From Pontibacillus yanchengensis Y32 (GTDB taxonomy: Bacteria > Bacillota > Bacilli > Bacillales > BH030062), in NCBI RefSeq assembly GCF_000770635.1, contig NZ_AVBF01000002.1:1-64000 (forward strand): DNA of 64,000 bases, given 5' to 3'. A model generated the notes under the pieces. The model was not told the origin of the DNA. It worked only from the letters and a program-made list of their open reading frames with translations, and made no database searches. The position numbers and the translations under genes are program-made. Of the stretch, positions 41,897-49,871 are shown piece after piece. Numbering within the stretch: the first letter of the stretch is position 1; each line of letters begins with the position of its first letter.

Positions 41897-43372
41897 ATGG
41901 TACAAAGACTTAAGATGTACTGGAGTGTTACGATGAATCAAAACCCATCAACCAGAAGAAGACCTGTTGTCGCCTTAACTGGTGCAAGTGGATACATCGG
42001 GAATAATCTATTACAAAAATTGACCAAGCATGCTGATGTCATAGCCCTTTCCAGAAACATAGAGAACAAACAAGACACAGAGCATATTACGTGGCGTGCG
42101 TGTGACTTATATTCATTAGCTGATGCTGAACAAGCACTGGAAGGCGCAGATTTTGCGGTCTATCTTGTCCATTCCATGCTCCCTTCTGCCAAGCTTACAC
42201 AAGGCTCGTTTGAGGATATGGACGTGATATTAGCTGACAATTTTGCTCAAGCAGCAAACAAGCAAGGTCTGAAACAAATTGTGTACTTAAGCGGCATTAT
42301 CCCAAAATCGAGACGACTTTCCCGTCACTTACGGAGCCGTCTTGAGGTAGAAAATATTCTAAGAGCATACGGAACACCTGTAACCACTATCCGAGCCGGT
42401 CTTATCGTCGGTCCAAAAGGGTCATCCTTCCCTATTTTAGCCAAGCTCGTGAAGCGACTACCTGTGATGCTGTTGCCTAAATGGACAAGGAAAAAGACGC
42501 ACCCCATTGCACTACCAGATGTTTTATATGCATTAGATCACAGCATCGGTAACGCTAACTTGTCAGGAAAAGCGATTGATGTTGGCGGACCACAAACGAT
42601 GACCTACAAAGAAATGATGCGACAAACAGCTCAAGCAATGGGAAAAGAACGACGTATGATTGATGTCCCTTTTTTAACCGTCAACTTGTCCCGATTATGG
42701 GTAAGTTTAACGACGAATACACCAAAAGAAATGGTCTATCCATTGATTGAAAGCCTTGTTCATCCAATGACAGCTCATCCTGAGAATATGTCTGAGGAAA
42801 TCAGTTATGGAAAAATCCCATTCAAAGAAGCTGCCAGACACTCTCTACAAGAAGAGGAAAAACAAGGCCAACAGAAAACATTGCCATCTATGAAACTACA
42901 ACCACCTTCTATTCAACATGATGTACGCTCTGTGCAGCGAATTCCTTTGCCTGAAGGAAAAAAGGCTGACTGGGTAGCTCTCTACTATATTGAATGGTTG
43001 TCTCGAATGGTCCATCCTTTTTTACAGGTGAAAGAAAAGAATCAGAGCCAATACCAAATCATGTTCCCTATCACACAGCAGCCTGTCTTGGAATTCACGT
43101 ACGCACCAGAGCGTAGCACGGAAGATCGAGCCCTGTTTTACATTACAGGAGGCGTGTTCGAAGATACGAAGAAAAATGAGCGAGGTAGGCTAGAGTTTAG
43201 ACAAATCCCTAATCAGCAAGAATGCATCGTTGCCATACACGATTACATGCCATCCTTACCATGGTTCATCTACAAGTACACCCAGGCAAAGGCTCACTTA
43301 TGGGTGATGCATCAATTTAAGAAACACTTACGAACCATTAACCCCCTATCCAGCGAGGCTATGAGTATATGA
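41897..43372 (+). CDS. NAD-dependent epimerase/SDR with DUF2867-type C-terminus
   Basis: A 491-residue two-part protein. Residues about 20-310 form an atypical SDR/NmrA-like Rossmann domain: ALTGASGYIGNNLLQKL, then VYLVHSML, YLSGIIP, RAGLIVGPKGSSFPI and DVGGPQTMTYKEM. The last 150 residues (WVALYYIEWLSRMVHPFL, LFYITGGVF, RGRLEFRQIPNQQE) resemble the SRPBCC-like DUF2867 region fused to such domains. The catalytic Tyr of classical SDRs is not obvious. A cell-envelope lipid or sugar substrate is possible but unproven. AAGGGGTAAAACG precedes the ATG. Confidence 0.8.
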   Translation: MVQRLKMYWSVTMNQNPSTRRRPVVALTGASGYIGNNLLQKLTKHADVIALSRNIENKQDTEHITWRACDLYSLADAEQALEGADFAVYLVHSMLPSAKLTQGSFEDMDVILADNFAQAANKQGLKQIVYLSGIIPKSRRLSRHLRSRLEVENILRAYGTPVTTIRAGLIVGPKGSSFPILAKLVKRLPVMLLPKWTRKKTHPIALPDVLYALDHSIGNANLSGKAIDVGGPQTMTYKEMMRQTAQAMGKERRMIDVPFLTVNLSRLWVSLTTNTPKEMVYPLIESLVHPMTAHPENMSEEISYGKIPFKEAARHSLQEEEKQGQQKTLPSMKLQPPSIQHDVRSVQRIPLPEGKKADWVALYYIEWLSRMVHPFLQVKEKNQSQYQIMFPITQQPVLEFTYAPERSTEDRALFYITGGVFEDTKKNERGRLEFRQIPNQQECIVAIHDYMPSLPWFIYKYTQAKAHLWVMHQFKKHLRTINPLSSEAMSI

Positions 43373-43376
43373 GTTG

Positions 43377-43414
43377 TAAAAGGAACCCTTCTGCTAGAGA
43401 GGGTTCCTTTTTTG
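43377..43414 (+). terminator. Terminator of the epimerase-like gene
   Basis: AAAAGGAACCCT pairs with AGGGTTCCTTTT, followed by T residues. Confidence 0.88.
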
Positions 43415-43478
43415 ATCAAACGTTTGATCAAGTATAGGGATACATAATCTAGAATAAGGAGTGTTTTAGTGTTGAGTG

Positions 43479-43603
43479 GTTGATTCGGTGGGAATTCACT
43501 CGCTTTCCGCGGACAATCGGTGAAGCCTCCTCGCATGTTCCTCCGCGGAAAGCGAACCATTTCACCGCAGCCCCCTCCCTACTAAAGCAACGAATCCAGC
43601 CTC
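43479..43603. repeat. GC-rich palindromic repeat, hybrid copy
   Basis: The left part (GGTTGATTCGGTGGGAATTC, then CGCTTTCCGCGGACAATCGG) matches the right end of the subtype-2 copy at 54.29-54.43 kb in inverse. The right part (CTCGCATGTTCCTCCGCGG, AAGCGAACCATTTCACCGCA) matches subtype 1 at 28.4 kb. The two subtypes are joined at the GCCTCCTCG box. No gene lies in 43373-43794. Confidence 0.78.
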
Positions 43604-43794
43604 ACCAGTTATTCTAATAACCTAAGGCTTACGGAAACATTATTGTAAATTCTAACCCAAAATAATAGAGCAATATTGTTGTCTACATGTTAAACAAGGA
43701 GTATAATTTGATAATTGGTGCTTAGAAGAATTTAATGATGCTTTTAAATAGAACTTATCGTTTATGGTATTTTTATAGGTTAGGAGGATGCTCG

Positions 43795-45246
43795 ATGGCA
43801 GATCAAAATTACAATAAAGTCTTAATTGCTGCTTTGCTTCTTGCCGGATCGTTTATCGCCGTATTGAACCAAACGCTTATGATTACAGCAATTCCACCAA
43901 TTATGGAAGAAATGAACATCACAGCGAATACGGCTCAATGGTTAACAACGATTTTCATGCTCGTGAATGGGATTATGATTCCTATTAGTGCTTTTTTAAT
44001 TGAACGTTTTACTACCAGGCAATTATTTATGACCGCAATGGGTGTCTTTGCTTTTGGTACGTTAATTGGTGCGATTGCCCCAAACTATCCTGTGTTAATT
44101 ATGGCAAGGGTTATTCAATCAAGTGGTGCAGGTGTCATGCTCCCACTAATGCAAACCGTGTTTCTCATGATTTTCCCTTACAATAAACGCGGTGCAGCTA
44201 TGGGGTATATTGGACTTGTTATTTCATTTGCTCCAGCAATTGGCCCGGCATTATCAGGTTATATTACCGAGCATTATTCATGGAGAGTGTTGTTCGTATT
44301 TATTCTACCAATCGCCTTTATCATTATTGGAGTTGCTAATTACGCATTAAAAAATGTCACAGAACTTACCAAACCAAAAGTGGATCCTATTTCTATTATT
44401 CTATCTTCTATAGGCTTTGGAGGTCTGTTGTACGGCTTCACAAGTGCCGGGAATTATGGATGGGACAGCTCAAGAACCGTCATTTTCCTAGCACTTGGAG
44501 CTGTAACATTACTTGTATTTATTTTACGTCAGTTGCGACTCCATCATCCTATGCTTGAATTTAGAGTGTTTAAATATCCTATTTTCACCATTGCAACGAT
44601 GATTGGAATGATTGGATTTATTGGGTTAATAGGTTCTGAGACACTTATCCCACTGTATATGCAAAACATGCGTGATTATTCAGCTCTAGAATCTGGACTT
44701 GTTCTGTTACCAGGGGCGGTTATCTCTGGATTAATGTCCCCTATTACAGGGCGTATCTTTGATAGAATTGGAGCGAGGCTGTTGACTATGGTTGGATTAG
44801 CCATCATCACTGTCGCCACGTTCTTTCTTTCCTTCTTAGATACAGCGACGACATTAACGATGCTAACCGTATTTTATGCGATACGAATGTTTGGTCTATC
44901 TATGGTGATGATGCCATCTACTACAGCTGGATTGAATCAGCTACCAGACAAACTCATCCCACATGGTGCAGCTATGAATAATACAATGCGTCAGGTTTCG
45001 GCATCTGTAGGTACAGCTATTCTCGTAACGGTGATGACGAAAACAGCAGAGAGTGCTCAGCAGCAACCATCTATCGCCAACCCTGAAATACATGGCGTCA
45101 ACGTTGCCTTCATGGTCATTACGGTTCTTTCCTTCTTAGGGATGATCCTATCCTTCTTTGTGAAAAAGCAAGATGGCCCTGTGGAACAACAAGAAACAGA
45201 ATCAAGTTCACAGCAACATTCAAACCAACAAACACAAAACGCTTAA
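43795..45246 (+). CDS. MFS drug-efflux transporter, DHA2 (14-helix) type
   Basis: A 483-residue membrane protein of the EmrB/LmrB group with about fourteen hydrophobic segments. Motifs are FIAVLNQTLMITAIPPIMEE (motif D1), WLTTIFMLVNGIMIPISAFL, ARVIQSSGAGVMLP and GYIGLVISFAPAIGPALSG (antiporter motif C). The tail is Gln/Ser-rich. It probably exports hydrophobic toxicants in exchange for protons. TAGGAGGATGCTCG precedes the ATG at 43795; the ORF's earlier ATG at 43735 lacks a ribosome site. No regulator is adjacent, unlike many such pumps, and a terminator follows. Confidence 0.92.
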   Translation: MADQNYNKVLIAALLLAGSFIAVLNQTLMITAIPPIMEEMNITANTAQWLTTIFMLVNGIMIPISAFLIERFTTRQLFMTAMGVFAFGTLIGAIAPNYPVLIMARVIQSSGAGVMLPLMQTVFLMIFPYNKRGAAMGYIGLVISFAPAIGPALSGYITEHYSWRVLFVFILPIAFIIIGVANYALKNVTELTKPKVDPISIILSSIGFGGLLYGFTSAGNYGWDSSRTVIFLALGAVTLLVFILRQLRLHHPMLEFRVFKYPIFTIATMIGMIGFIGLIGSETLIPLYMQNMRDYSALESGLVLLPGAVISGLMSPITGRIFDRIGARLLTMVGLAIITVATFFLSFLDTATTLTMLTVFYAIRMFGLSMVMMPSTTAGLNQLPDKLIPHGAAMNNTMRQVSASVGTAILVTVMTKTAESAQQQPSIANPEIHGVNVAFMVITVLSFLGMILSFFVKKQDGPVEQQETESSSQQHSNQQTQNA

Positions 45247-45272
45247 CTGCAATTAGCTAAAATATAGGAAGT

Positions 45273-45308
45273 ACAAGGAGGGGAATTTGATTCCCCTCCT
45301 TTTTTTGT
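45273..45308 (+). terminator. Terminator of MFS gene
   Basis: AAGGAGGGGAAT pairs with ATTCCCCTCCTT, followed by TTTTT. Confidence 0.9.
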
Positions 45309-45326
45309 TAAAGTCATGTGCTCTGT

Positions 45327-45434
45327 AGCGACTTTTCCTGCATTCTGAGCGACAATCGAAAATCAGGAGTAACATTCAAAATATAGGAGCGAGATTTCAG
45401 ATATAGGAGCGACTTTTGAAAAATAGGAGCGACC
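45327..45434 (+). repeat. 20-bp GAGC array D
   Basis: Direct repeats begin with GAGC at 45347, 45387, 45407 and 45427, with GAGT at 45367 and a degenerate AGCGAC unit near 45327. Spacing is 20 bp. The last unit, GAGCGACCGCCC, shows the same C-rich end as arrays A to C. The array lies between the convergent MFS and YwiC genes. Confidence 0.86.
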
Positions 45435-45546
45435 GCCCAATACCCTGTCCATTCTTGCGTTCGTTATTAGCTGATTCCAAAAAGTGAACGAGTCGCTCTG
45501 ATCTATTCGCTTTTTTCTATAGTTTATCCTTCTTTTATCCTCCACC

Positions 45547-46263
45547 CTATACCAAGATAATGATCGTAACCAAAAAGCACACTGCATTCACAATTTCTCC
45601 AATCCCTAACTGCATAATAGTAAGCTTTTTACCATAAAGAACAAACGCTCGTATCACACTTGGAATAAATGCAATCATGAATAGCAATGATTGCGTAAAC
45701 AAAACGACAAGTACGAGAAGCAATGTATGGTAACTCCAAGAATACCAACGAAACGCTACATTTTTCTTTTCTCTTATCATCGTCTTAACAAAGAATGTGC
45801 TACCTAGAAAAAATAGAAAGCATAGTAGAGCAATCATCCACCCCTGCTTATCTAAGCTACCAGCTCCAAGGTAATAACTTGCCAATCCTCCTATACAAAA
45901 CACGATGATAGCTGTTACATCATTGAGAAATGCCCGCTCTCTCTTCTTTTTTGCAAAATACAAATTAACGAAAAATAAAGGAAGCATCATAAGTCCAAAA
46001 TAGAGCATCTTCCACTCAGACAACATAACAATAGCGAGAAAAAGTATAGTGAAGCCGACATATATACCTGACCATTTATAGTACTGCTTTTTCTTTTTCC
46101 CCTTCACTAACATTAACAAAGGATACGTTGATAAATAGAGGAATAACCATCCTAGGAACAAGGGGATATGGGTACTAGTAAATGTGCTTGAGGTTATTCC
46201 TAATAAGAATGGTACAAGTAGCATCGCCCATGCTCCATGTTGCTTAGGCAGTAATGGTTTCAT
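45547..46263 (-). CDS. YwiC-like membrane protein
   Basis: A 238-residue protein with six to eight hydrophobic segments and the family start KPLLPKQHGAWAMLLVPFLLG. YwiC in B. subtilis lies in the anaerobic nar/fnr region; its function is unknown. Here it is divergent from a radical-SAM gene, and the shared spacer has one FNR-type box exactly 41.5 bases from a start site predicted from a TATAAT box (46296-46301, minus strand). Anaerobic induction is therefore likely. Ribosome sequence GAAAGGAAGGGATTGCA lies before the ATG. Confidence 0.87.
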   Translation of the reverse strand: MKPLLPKQHGAWAMLLVPFLLGITSSTFTSTHIPLFLGWLFLYLSTYPLLMLVKGKKKKQYYKWSGIYVGFTILFLAIVMLSEWKMLYFGLMMLPLFFVNLYFAKKKRERAFLNDVTAIIVFCIGGLASYYLGAGSLDKQGWMIALLCFLFFLGSTFFVKTMIREKKNVAFRWYSWSYHTLLLVLVVLFTQSLLFMIAFIPSVIRAFVLYGKKLTIMQLGIGEIVNAVCFLVTIIILV

Positions 46264-46322
46264 TGCAATCCCTTCCTTTCTATCTAATTACCTTCATTAT
46301 AATGAACAAAAAATAGATTTAA

Positions 46323-46338
46323 TGTGATAAATTTCACA
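46323..46338. promoter_or_regulatory. FNR/CRP-type box shared by divergent promoters
   Basis: TGTGATAAATTTCACA matches TGTGA-N6-TCACA. Its centre (46330.5) is 41.5 bases from the start predicted for the plus strand (TATGAT -10 at 46360-46365, start near 46372) and 41.5 bases from the start predicted for the minus strand (TATAAT -10 at 46301-46296, start near 46289). This is class II activator geometry in both directions. Confidence 0.88.
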
Positions 46339-46394
46339 TACATACGTTCTTTCTATTTTTATGATAGAAGTAACTAGAATTAGGGGGTATATAT

Positions 46395-47510
46395 ATGATC
46401 GATCGAGACTTTAACAAAAATCCCTTTATTGTGATATGGGAACTAACGAGAGCGTGTGAGCTACATTGTCTGCACTGTCGAGCAGAAGCTCAGTACACCC
46501 GCCACCCACTTGAATTGAACTTTGAAGAAGGAAAACAATTAATCGATTCCATTTATGAAATGGACAACCCTATGCTTGTGTTCACTGGCGGTGATCCTCT
46601 TATGAGACCTGATGTCTATGATATTGCCTCTTATGCTGTTCAAAAGGGTGTTCGAGTATCTATGACACCAAGTGCGACGCCAAATGTAACCAAAGAAGCA
46701 ATTAAAAAAGCGAAGGATGTCGGACTTGCAAGATGGGCTTTTAGTTTGGATGGTCCAACTGCAGACATACACGACCATTTCAGAGGTACTTCTGGATCAT
46801 TCGACCTAACGATGAACGCAATTGAGTATATACATGAATTATCCTTGCCGTTACAGATCAACACTGTCATCTCCCGCTATAATGTGGATGTTTTAGACAA
46901 AATGGCAGACTTGATAGAGACATTAGGGTGTGTGCTTTGGAGTGTGTTCTTCCTTGTCCCAACTGGAAGAGGGAAAGACAGCGATATGATCTCACCGGCT
47001 GAACACGAAAAAGTCTTCCGATGGCTAAACGACTTACAAGGAAAGGTATCATTCGATATTAAAACAACCGCCGCTCAACATTACCGCCGAGTAGTCATTA
47101 TGGATAAGATGAGAAAAAATAAAGATAAACAAACCGAAATTCAATATAAAGATGCTTTGCATGCCGGGAAGACAGGCCAATTTGACGGGCTTGGACGTGC
47201 GCCACGAGGTGTAAATGACGGAAATGGATTTGTATTTATTTCACATATTGGGGATGTTTATCCGAGTGGTCTATTGCCCCTTAAAGCAGGCAACGTTCGC
47301 ACAGAGTCCCTAGCTGATATCTATCGCCACTCCCCTATCTTCAAAAGTTTACGAAACCCAGATGAGTACAAAGGCAAATGTGGCGTATGCGAATTCCGTT
47401 ATGTATGTGGAGGCTCCAGATCAAGAGCCTATGCGCTTACGGGGGACTTTTTAGAAAGTGAACCAGCTTGTGTGTATATTCCGAAAAGCATGCGAAAAGC
47501 CAAGGGGTAA
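46395..47510 (+). CDS. Radical-SAM/SPASM protein, TIGR04053-like
   Basis: A 371-residue radical-SAM enzyme. The cluster-binding C21-x3-C25-x2-C28 lies in RACELHCLHC, followed by FTGGDPLMRPD and FSLDGPTADIHDHFRG. A C-terminal SPASM/twitch-type region has CGVCEFRYVCGGSRSRAYA and a final Cys in EPACVY, suggesting one or two auxiliary Fe-S clusters. The sequence is near the NirJ/haem d1 and TIGR04053 groups. The substrate is unknown; no precursor peptide is seen beside it. Anaerobic regulation by the box at 46323-46338 fits an oxygen-sensitive enzyme. The ATG is preceded by TTAGGGGGTATATAT. Confidence 0.9.
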   Translation: MIDRDFNKNPFIVIWELTRACELHCLHCRAEAQYTRHPLELNFEEGKQLIDSIYEMDNPMLVFTGGDPLMRPDVYDIASYAVQKGVRVSMTPSATPNVTKEAIKKAKDVGLARWAFSLDGPTADIHDHFRGTSGSFDLTMNAIEYIHELSLPLQINTVISRYNVDVLDKMADLIETLGCVLWSVFFLVPTGRGKDSDMISPAEHEKVFRWLNDLQGKVSFDIKTTAAQHYRRVVIMDKMRKNKDKQTEIQYKDALHAGKTGQFDGLGRAPRGVNDGNGFVFISHIGDVYPSGLLPLKAGNVRTESLADIYRHSPIFKSLRNPDEYKGKCGVCEFRYVCGGSRSRAYALTGDFLESEPACVYIPKSMRKAKG

Positions 47511-47668
47511 GAACATAGCTCAGGGCGAAAATTCTTCTCCTCAAATAGAGAAAGAATGAAACCCACCTCCCCACTTATCCGTCTAATCACGTGGATTTCC
47601 AATTAAAATGGAAGCTTGTTTTTCTTTCATTTTTTGTGGTACCGAAGATGGAGAAAGGAGTGTTTTGG

Positions 47669-48445
47669 ATGAAAAAATTACTCATGACCCTGCTTGCTGG
47701 TTTGTTCGTTATCGGAGGCTGCGCAAACTCGAGCAGTGATGAAGCCCAAGAAAACCAAGAATCCTCAACTCAAACAGAAGAGAGCAATACCGAGGAATCC
47801 GAGGAATCTAGCTCAAACAATAAGGAACAGGAATCTTCTACAGAGGAATCTAACTCGGAAGACAACGCTTCCTCATCAAACTCCTCTGAAGGAAGTTCTA
47901 ATCAGGATAAAGAACAAAGTGACTCAAGCAAAGAGAAATCCAGTTCCAATGGCAATTCCGAGGGGCAATCTTCAAGCAATTCAGATGAGTCATCCACTTC
48001 TGAGGGAGAATCCTCAAGCAGTTCTGACGAGCAACGCGCCCCTAAGCTAACCAAATCAGAAGCCAAGCAGAAACTGATTGAGTATAAAGAAGCTTATGCA
48101 CATGTCGTTAACGTAACGGAAGACGATAACCCTGATAACAATTACGAAACCAAGCAGGAACCGGTTAATTATCTCATGAAATTCATGGACAAAGAACTCG
48201 CACAGAGCTTTGTTGATAGCCGCTTTGATAAACGAGATGGCGAATTCACCATACTTGGAATGCAAGCACGCCTTGCCATCAATCAGGACAAGCCTATTTC
48301 TGTTGAGTCTAAAGGCGATGCAACCTATATTGTGACACAGGAAAAAGACAATCAATTAGAAGGTCATATCCGAGTGATATTCACCTTGAAACATGACGGT
48401 GACAATTGGATAGTCACGAAAGTGGATCAAGAAAACCTGTCCTAA
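47669..48445 (+). CDS. Ser/Glu-rich lipoprotein
   Basis: A 258-residue exported lipoprotein. The lipobox is I-G-G-C19. Residues about 20-130 are a low-complexity Ser/Glu/Asn/Gln linker. Residues about 135-258 form a compact domain beginning APKLTKSEAKQKLIEYKEAY and containing YLMKFMDKELAQSFVDSRF, GMQARLAINQ and GHIRVIFTLKHDGDNWIVTKV. I do not recognise the domain. The acidic, Ser-rich spacer suggests an extended stalk in the cell wall of a salt-tolerant organism. AGAAAGGAG precedes the ATG at 47669; the upstream in-frame extension to 47591 is rejected. Confidence 0.8.
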   Translation: MKKLLMTLLAGLFVIGGCANSSSDEAQENQESSTQTEESNTEESEESSSNNKEQESSTEESNSEDNASSSNSSEGSSNQDKEQSDSSKEKSSSNGNSEGQSSSNSDESSTSEGESSSSSDEQRAPKLTKSEAKQKLIEYKEAYAHVVNVTEDDNPDNNYETKQEPVNYLMKFMDKELAQSFVDSRFDKRDGEFTILGMQARLAINQDKPISVESKGDATYIVTQEKDNQLEGHIRVIFTLKHDGDNWIVTKVDQENLS

Positions 48446-48457
48446 TAAAGAACAAAG

Positions 48458-48708
48458 CTCAGGGCGCCCTGCTAGCGAGGTATATGCTGCGGCCCACACG
48501 TGACGTAGCGATTTTAATCGAACTTACCCTTGCGTAGCTAAAGCTCGGGGCGCCTTACTCACCCACGACAGGATTAAGTAGAGCCTCGTCGTGGCGAATT
48601 TGTCACAGAGAGGATTTGCTTAAGATCCCGAGGGGGTAGGCGCTGGAGCTGGACGTGGCCACTTCACTTTTTTAGTTATACACAAGCATTGAATTTTATC
48701 ATTTCCTA
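48458..48708. repeat. Two abutting GCGC...GGAGCTGGACG elements, one truncated
   Basis: The first part (CAGGGCGCCCTGCTAGCGAGG, then ACGTGACGTAGCGATTTTAATCGAAC) is a truncated standard copy. The second part (CTCGGGGCGCCTTACTCACC to GGCGCTGGAGCTGGACG) has the alternative AGGATTTGCTTAAGATCCCGAGG centre also seen at 27.5 kb. It ends in the conserved CACTTTTTTAGTTATACACA tail. Confidence 0.78.
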
Positions 48709-48717
48709 TACGAGATA

Positions 48718-48757
48718 CAAAACCATGGTCTCTCTCTAAGAGGGGACCATGGTTTTT
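48718..48757. terminator. Bidirectional terminator
   Basis: AAACCATGGTC pairs with GACCATGGTTT and has an inner CTCT/AGAG stem. T residues follow on the plus strand and A residues precede. It lies between convergent transcription units (lipoprotein and toxin). Confidence 0.8.
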
Positions 48758-48799
48758 ATTGGTACCGGTGTATATGGCATTTAATTCATGAAGGATAGC

Positions 48800-49075
48800 T
48801 TAATAATGTTGACGAGAGTGCTTAAAATATTCTATATAACAAGTTTGTTTATCATCAGAAAAGGAGTAGTAGATAATAAATTGATCTACAAGTACTTTAT
48901 AACTTCCTTTCCATTCAGGTTTATCTGCTCTCGTACTAGTTCCAACTGTTCTAATTTTCTTCTCAATACGTTCTAATAAGGTTAACTTGTATTTAATGGT
49001 TTCATTATAAGAAAAGTGCTCACTCTTAATATTCTCAAATGCTTCCTTTGTAGTCCACAGCCAAACAAACCTCAT
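48800..49075 (-). CDS. RelE/ParE-superfamily toxin-like protein
   Basis: A 91-residue protein whose C-terminal pattern fits RelE/ParE toxins: RADKPEWKGSYKVLVDQFIIYYSFSDDK, then CYIEYFKHSRQHY, the usual end with an HxRxxY-like cluster. An N-terminal helical pair precedes it. Its ATG follows the antitoxin stop codon directly (TAAATG), so the pair is translationally coupled. Members of this superfamily are ribosome-dependent RNases or gyrase poisons. Which applies here is not clear. Confidence 0.72.
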   Translation of the reverse strand: MRFVWLWTTKEAFENIKSEHFSYNETIKYKLTLLERIEKKIRTVGTSTRADKPEWKGSYKVLVDQFIIYYSFSDDKQTCYIEYFKHSRQHY

Positions 49076-49336
49076 TTATACTTGCCCGCTCCGTATCAGT
49101 TCTCTCATTTCTTCTGAAGTACAGGAATTACCTTCTTTTATATCCTTTTTAGCCTGCAGTAATATTCGTTTTAGCTCCTGGTCTTTTTCAACATCTTCAG
49201 CTACAGTTGTTTCTGAATCATCTTTATTATCAATCGCCACTATTTTATATTTTTGTCCATTTAGTTCAAAGGACTGATCTTTATCTTGAACAATTTCTTC
49301 CAATACCTTTGCCGCTTGAGCATCTACTTTTTTCAT
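49076..49336 (-). CDS. Antitoxin-like protein
   Basis: An 86-residue acidic protein upstream of the RelE-like gene and zero bases from it. The N-terminal half (KVLEEIVQDKDQSFELNGQKYKIVAI) is compact, and the C-terminal half (DQELKRILLQAKKDIKEGN, TSEEMRELIRSGQV) is a helical, charged region like the toxin-wrapping tails of type II antitoxins. AAGGAGGCGATTTT precedes the ATG. The antitoxin-first order and coupling support a toxin-antitoxin pair. The family name is not certain. Confidence 0.65.
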   Translation of the reverse strand: MKKVDAQAAKVLEEIVQDKDQSFELNGQKYKIVAIDNKDDSETTVAEDVEKDQELKRILLQAKKDIKEGNSCTSEEMRELIRSGQV

Positions 49337-49787
49337 AAAATCGCCTCCTTAATCTAATGGTTTCAATACCTTATATTTTCATTTGAACATTCAATTATTT
49401 TATTTTCACCAGCTAATTCATCGTTATTCTTATTTATATTATATCACACGATAACAGTTAATCCATTAACAGAACATACACTTGAAAAGAAGCAATCTCA
49501 AACAAATTTTCACCATCATCTCGAAATCAAGTCTTCCATATTATGGCCTAAACATGAAGAATTGAATTCGAGTTAATTGAATACATACTATTCTTCATAC
49601 ATTTAAATGGCGTTTATTTATTCCACTGTTCTAATTTTCATACTGCCAAAACCTACATAGATTAAATGCCAACTACAACTGATCTAGTGACAAAGCGTAT
49701 GGGCTCTCCACTAAAAATGTTCGATGATTTCTTCACATCTAAAAAAGTAACCAACTACACAAAGTTGTCATAAAACAAGCTCAATAG
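49337..49787. other. Gene-poor spacer with a possible gene remnant
   Basis: About 450 bases without a supported gene. At 49666-49773 a 35-codon frame (MPTTTDLVTKRMGSPLKMFDD and onward) has gene-like codons but no ribosome site; it may be the end of a lost gene. A CTCGAAATCAAGTCTTCCA segment near 49515-49535 resembles CTCGAATCCAAGTCTTCAAC at 373-392 and the inverse at 54464-54482. Confidence 0.4.
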
Positions 49788-49803
49788 TGTGACATACATC
49801 ACA
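49788..49803 (+). promoter_or_regulatory. FNR-type box upstream of ric
   Basis: TGTGACATACATCACA matches TGTGA-N6-TCACA. With a TATTCT -10 box at 49825-49830, the predicted start is near 49837, 41.5 bases from the box centre, as expected for an FNR-activated promoter. Confidence 0.85.
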
Positions 49804-49871
49804 TTTAAAGTACCTCCACCTTGATATTCTGTATATAGAGTTACTTATTCTTTTTAAATGGAGGGATTAGG

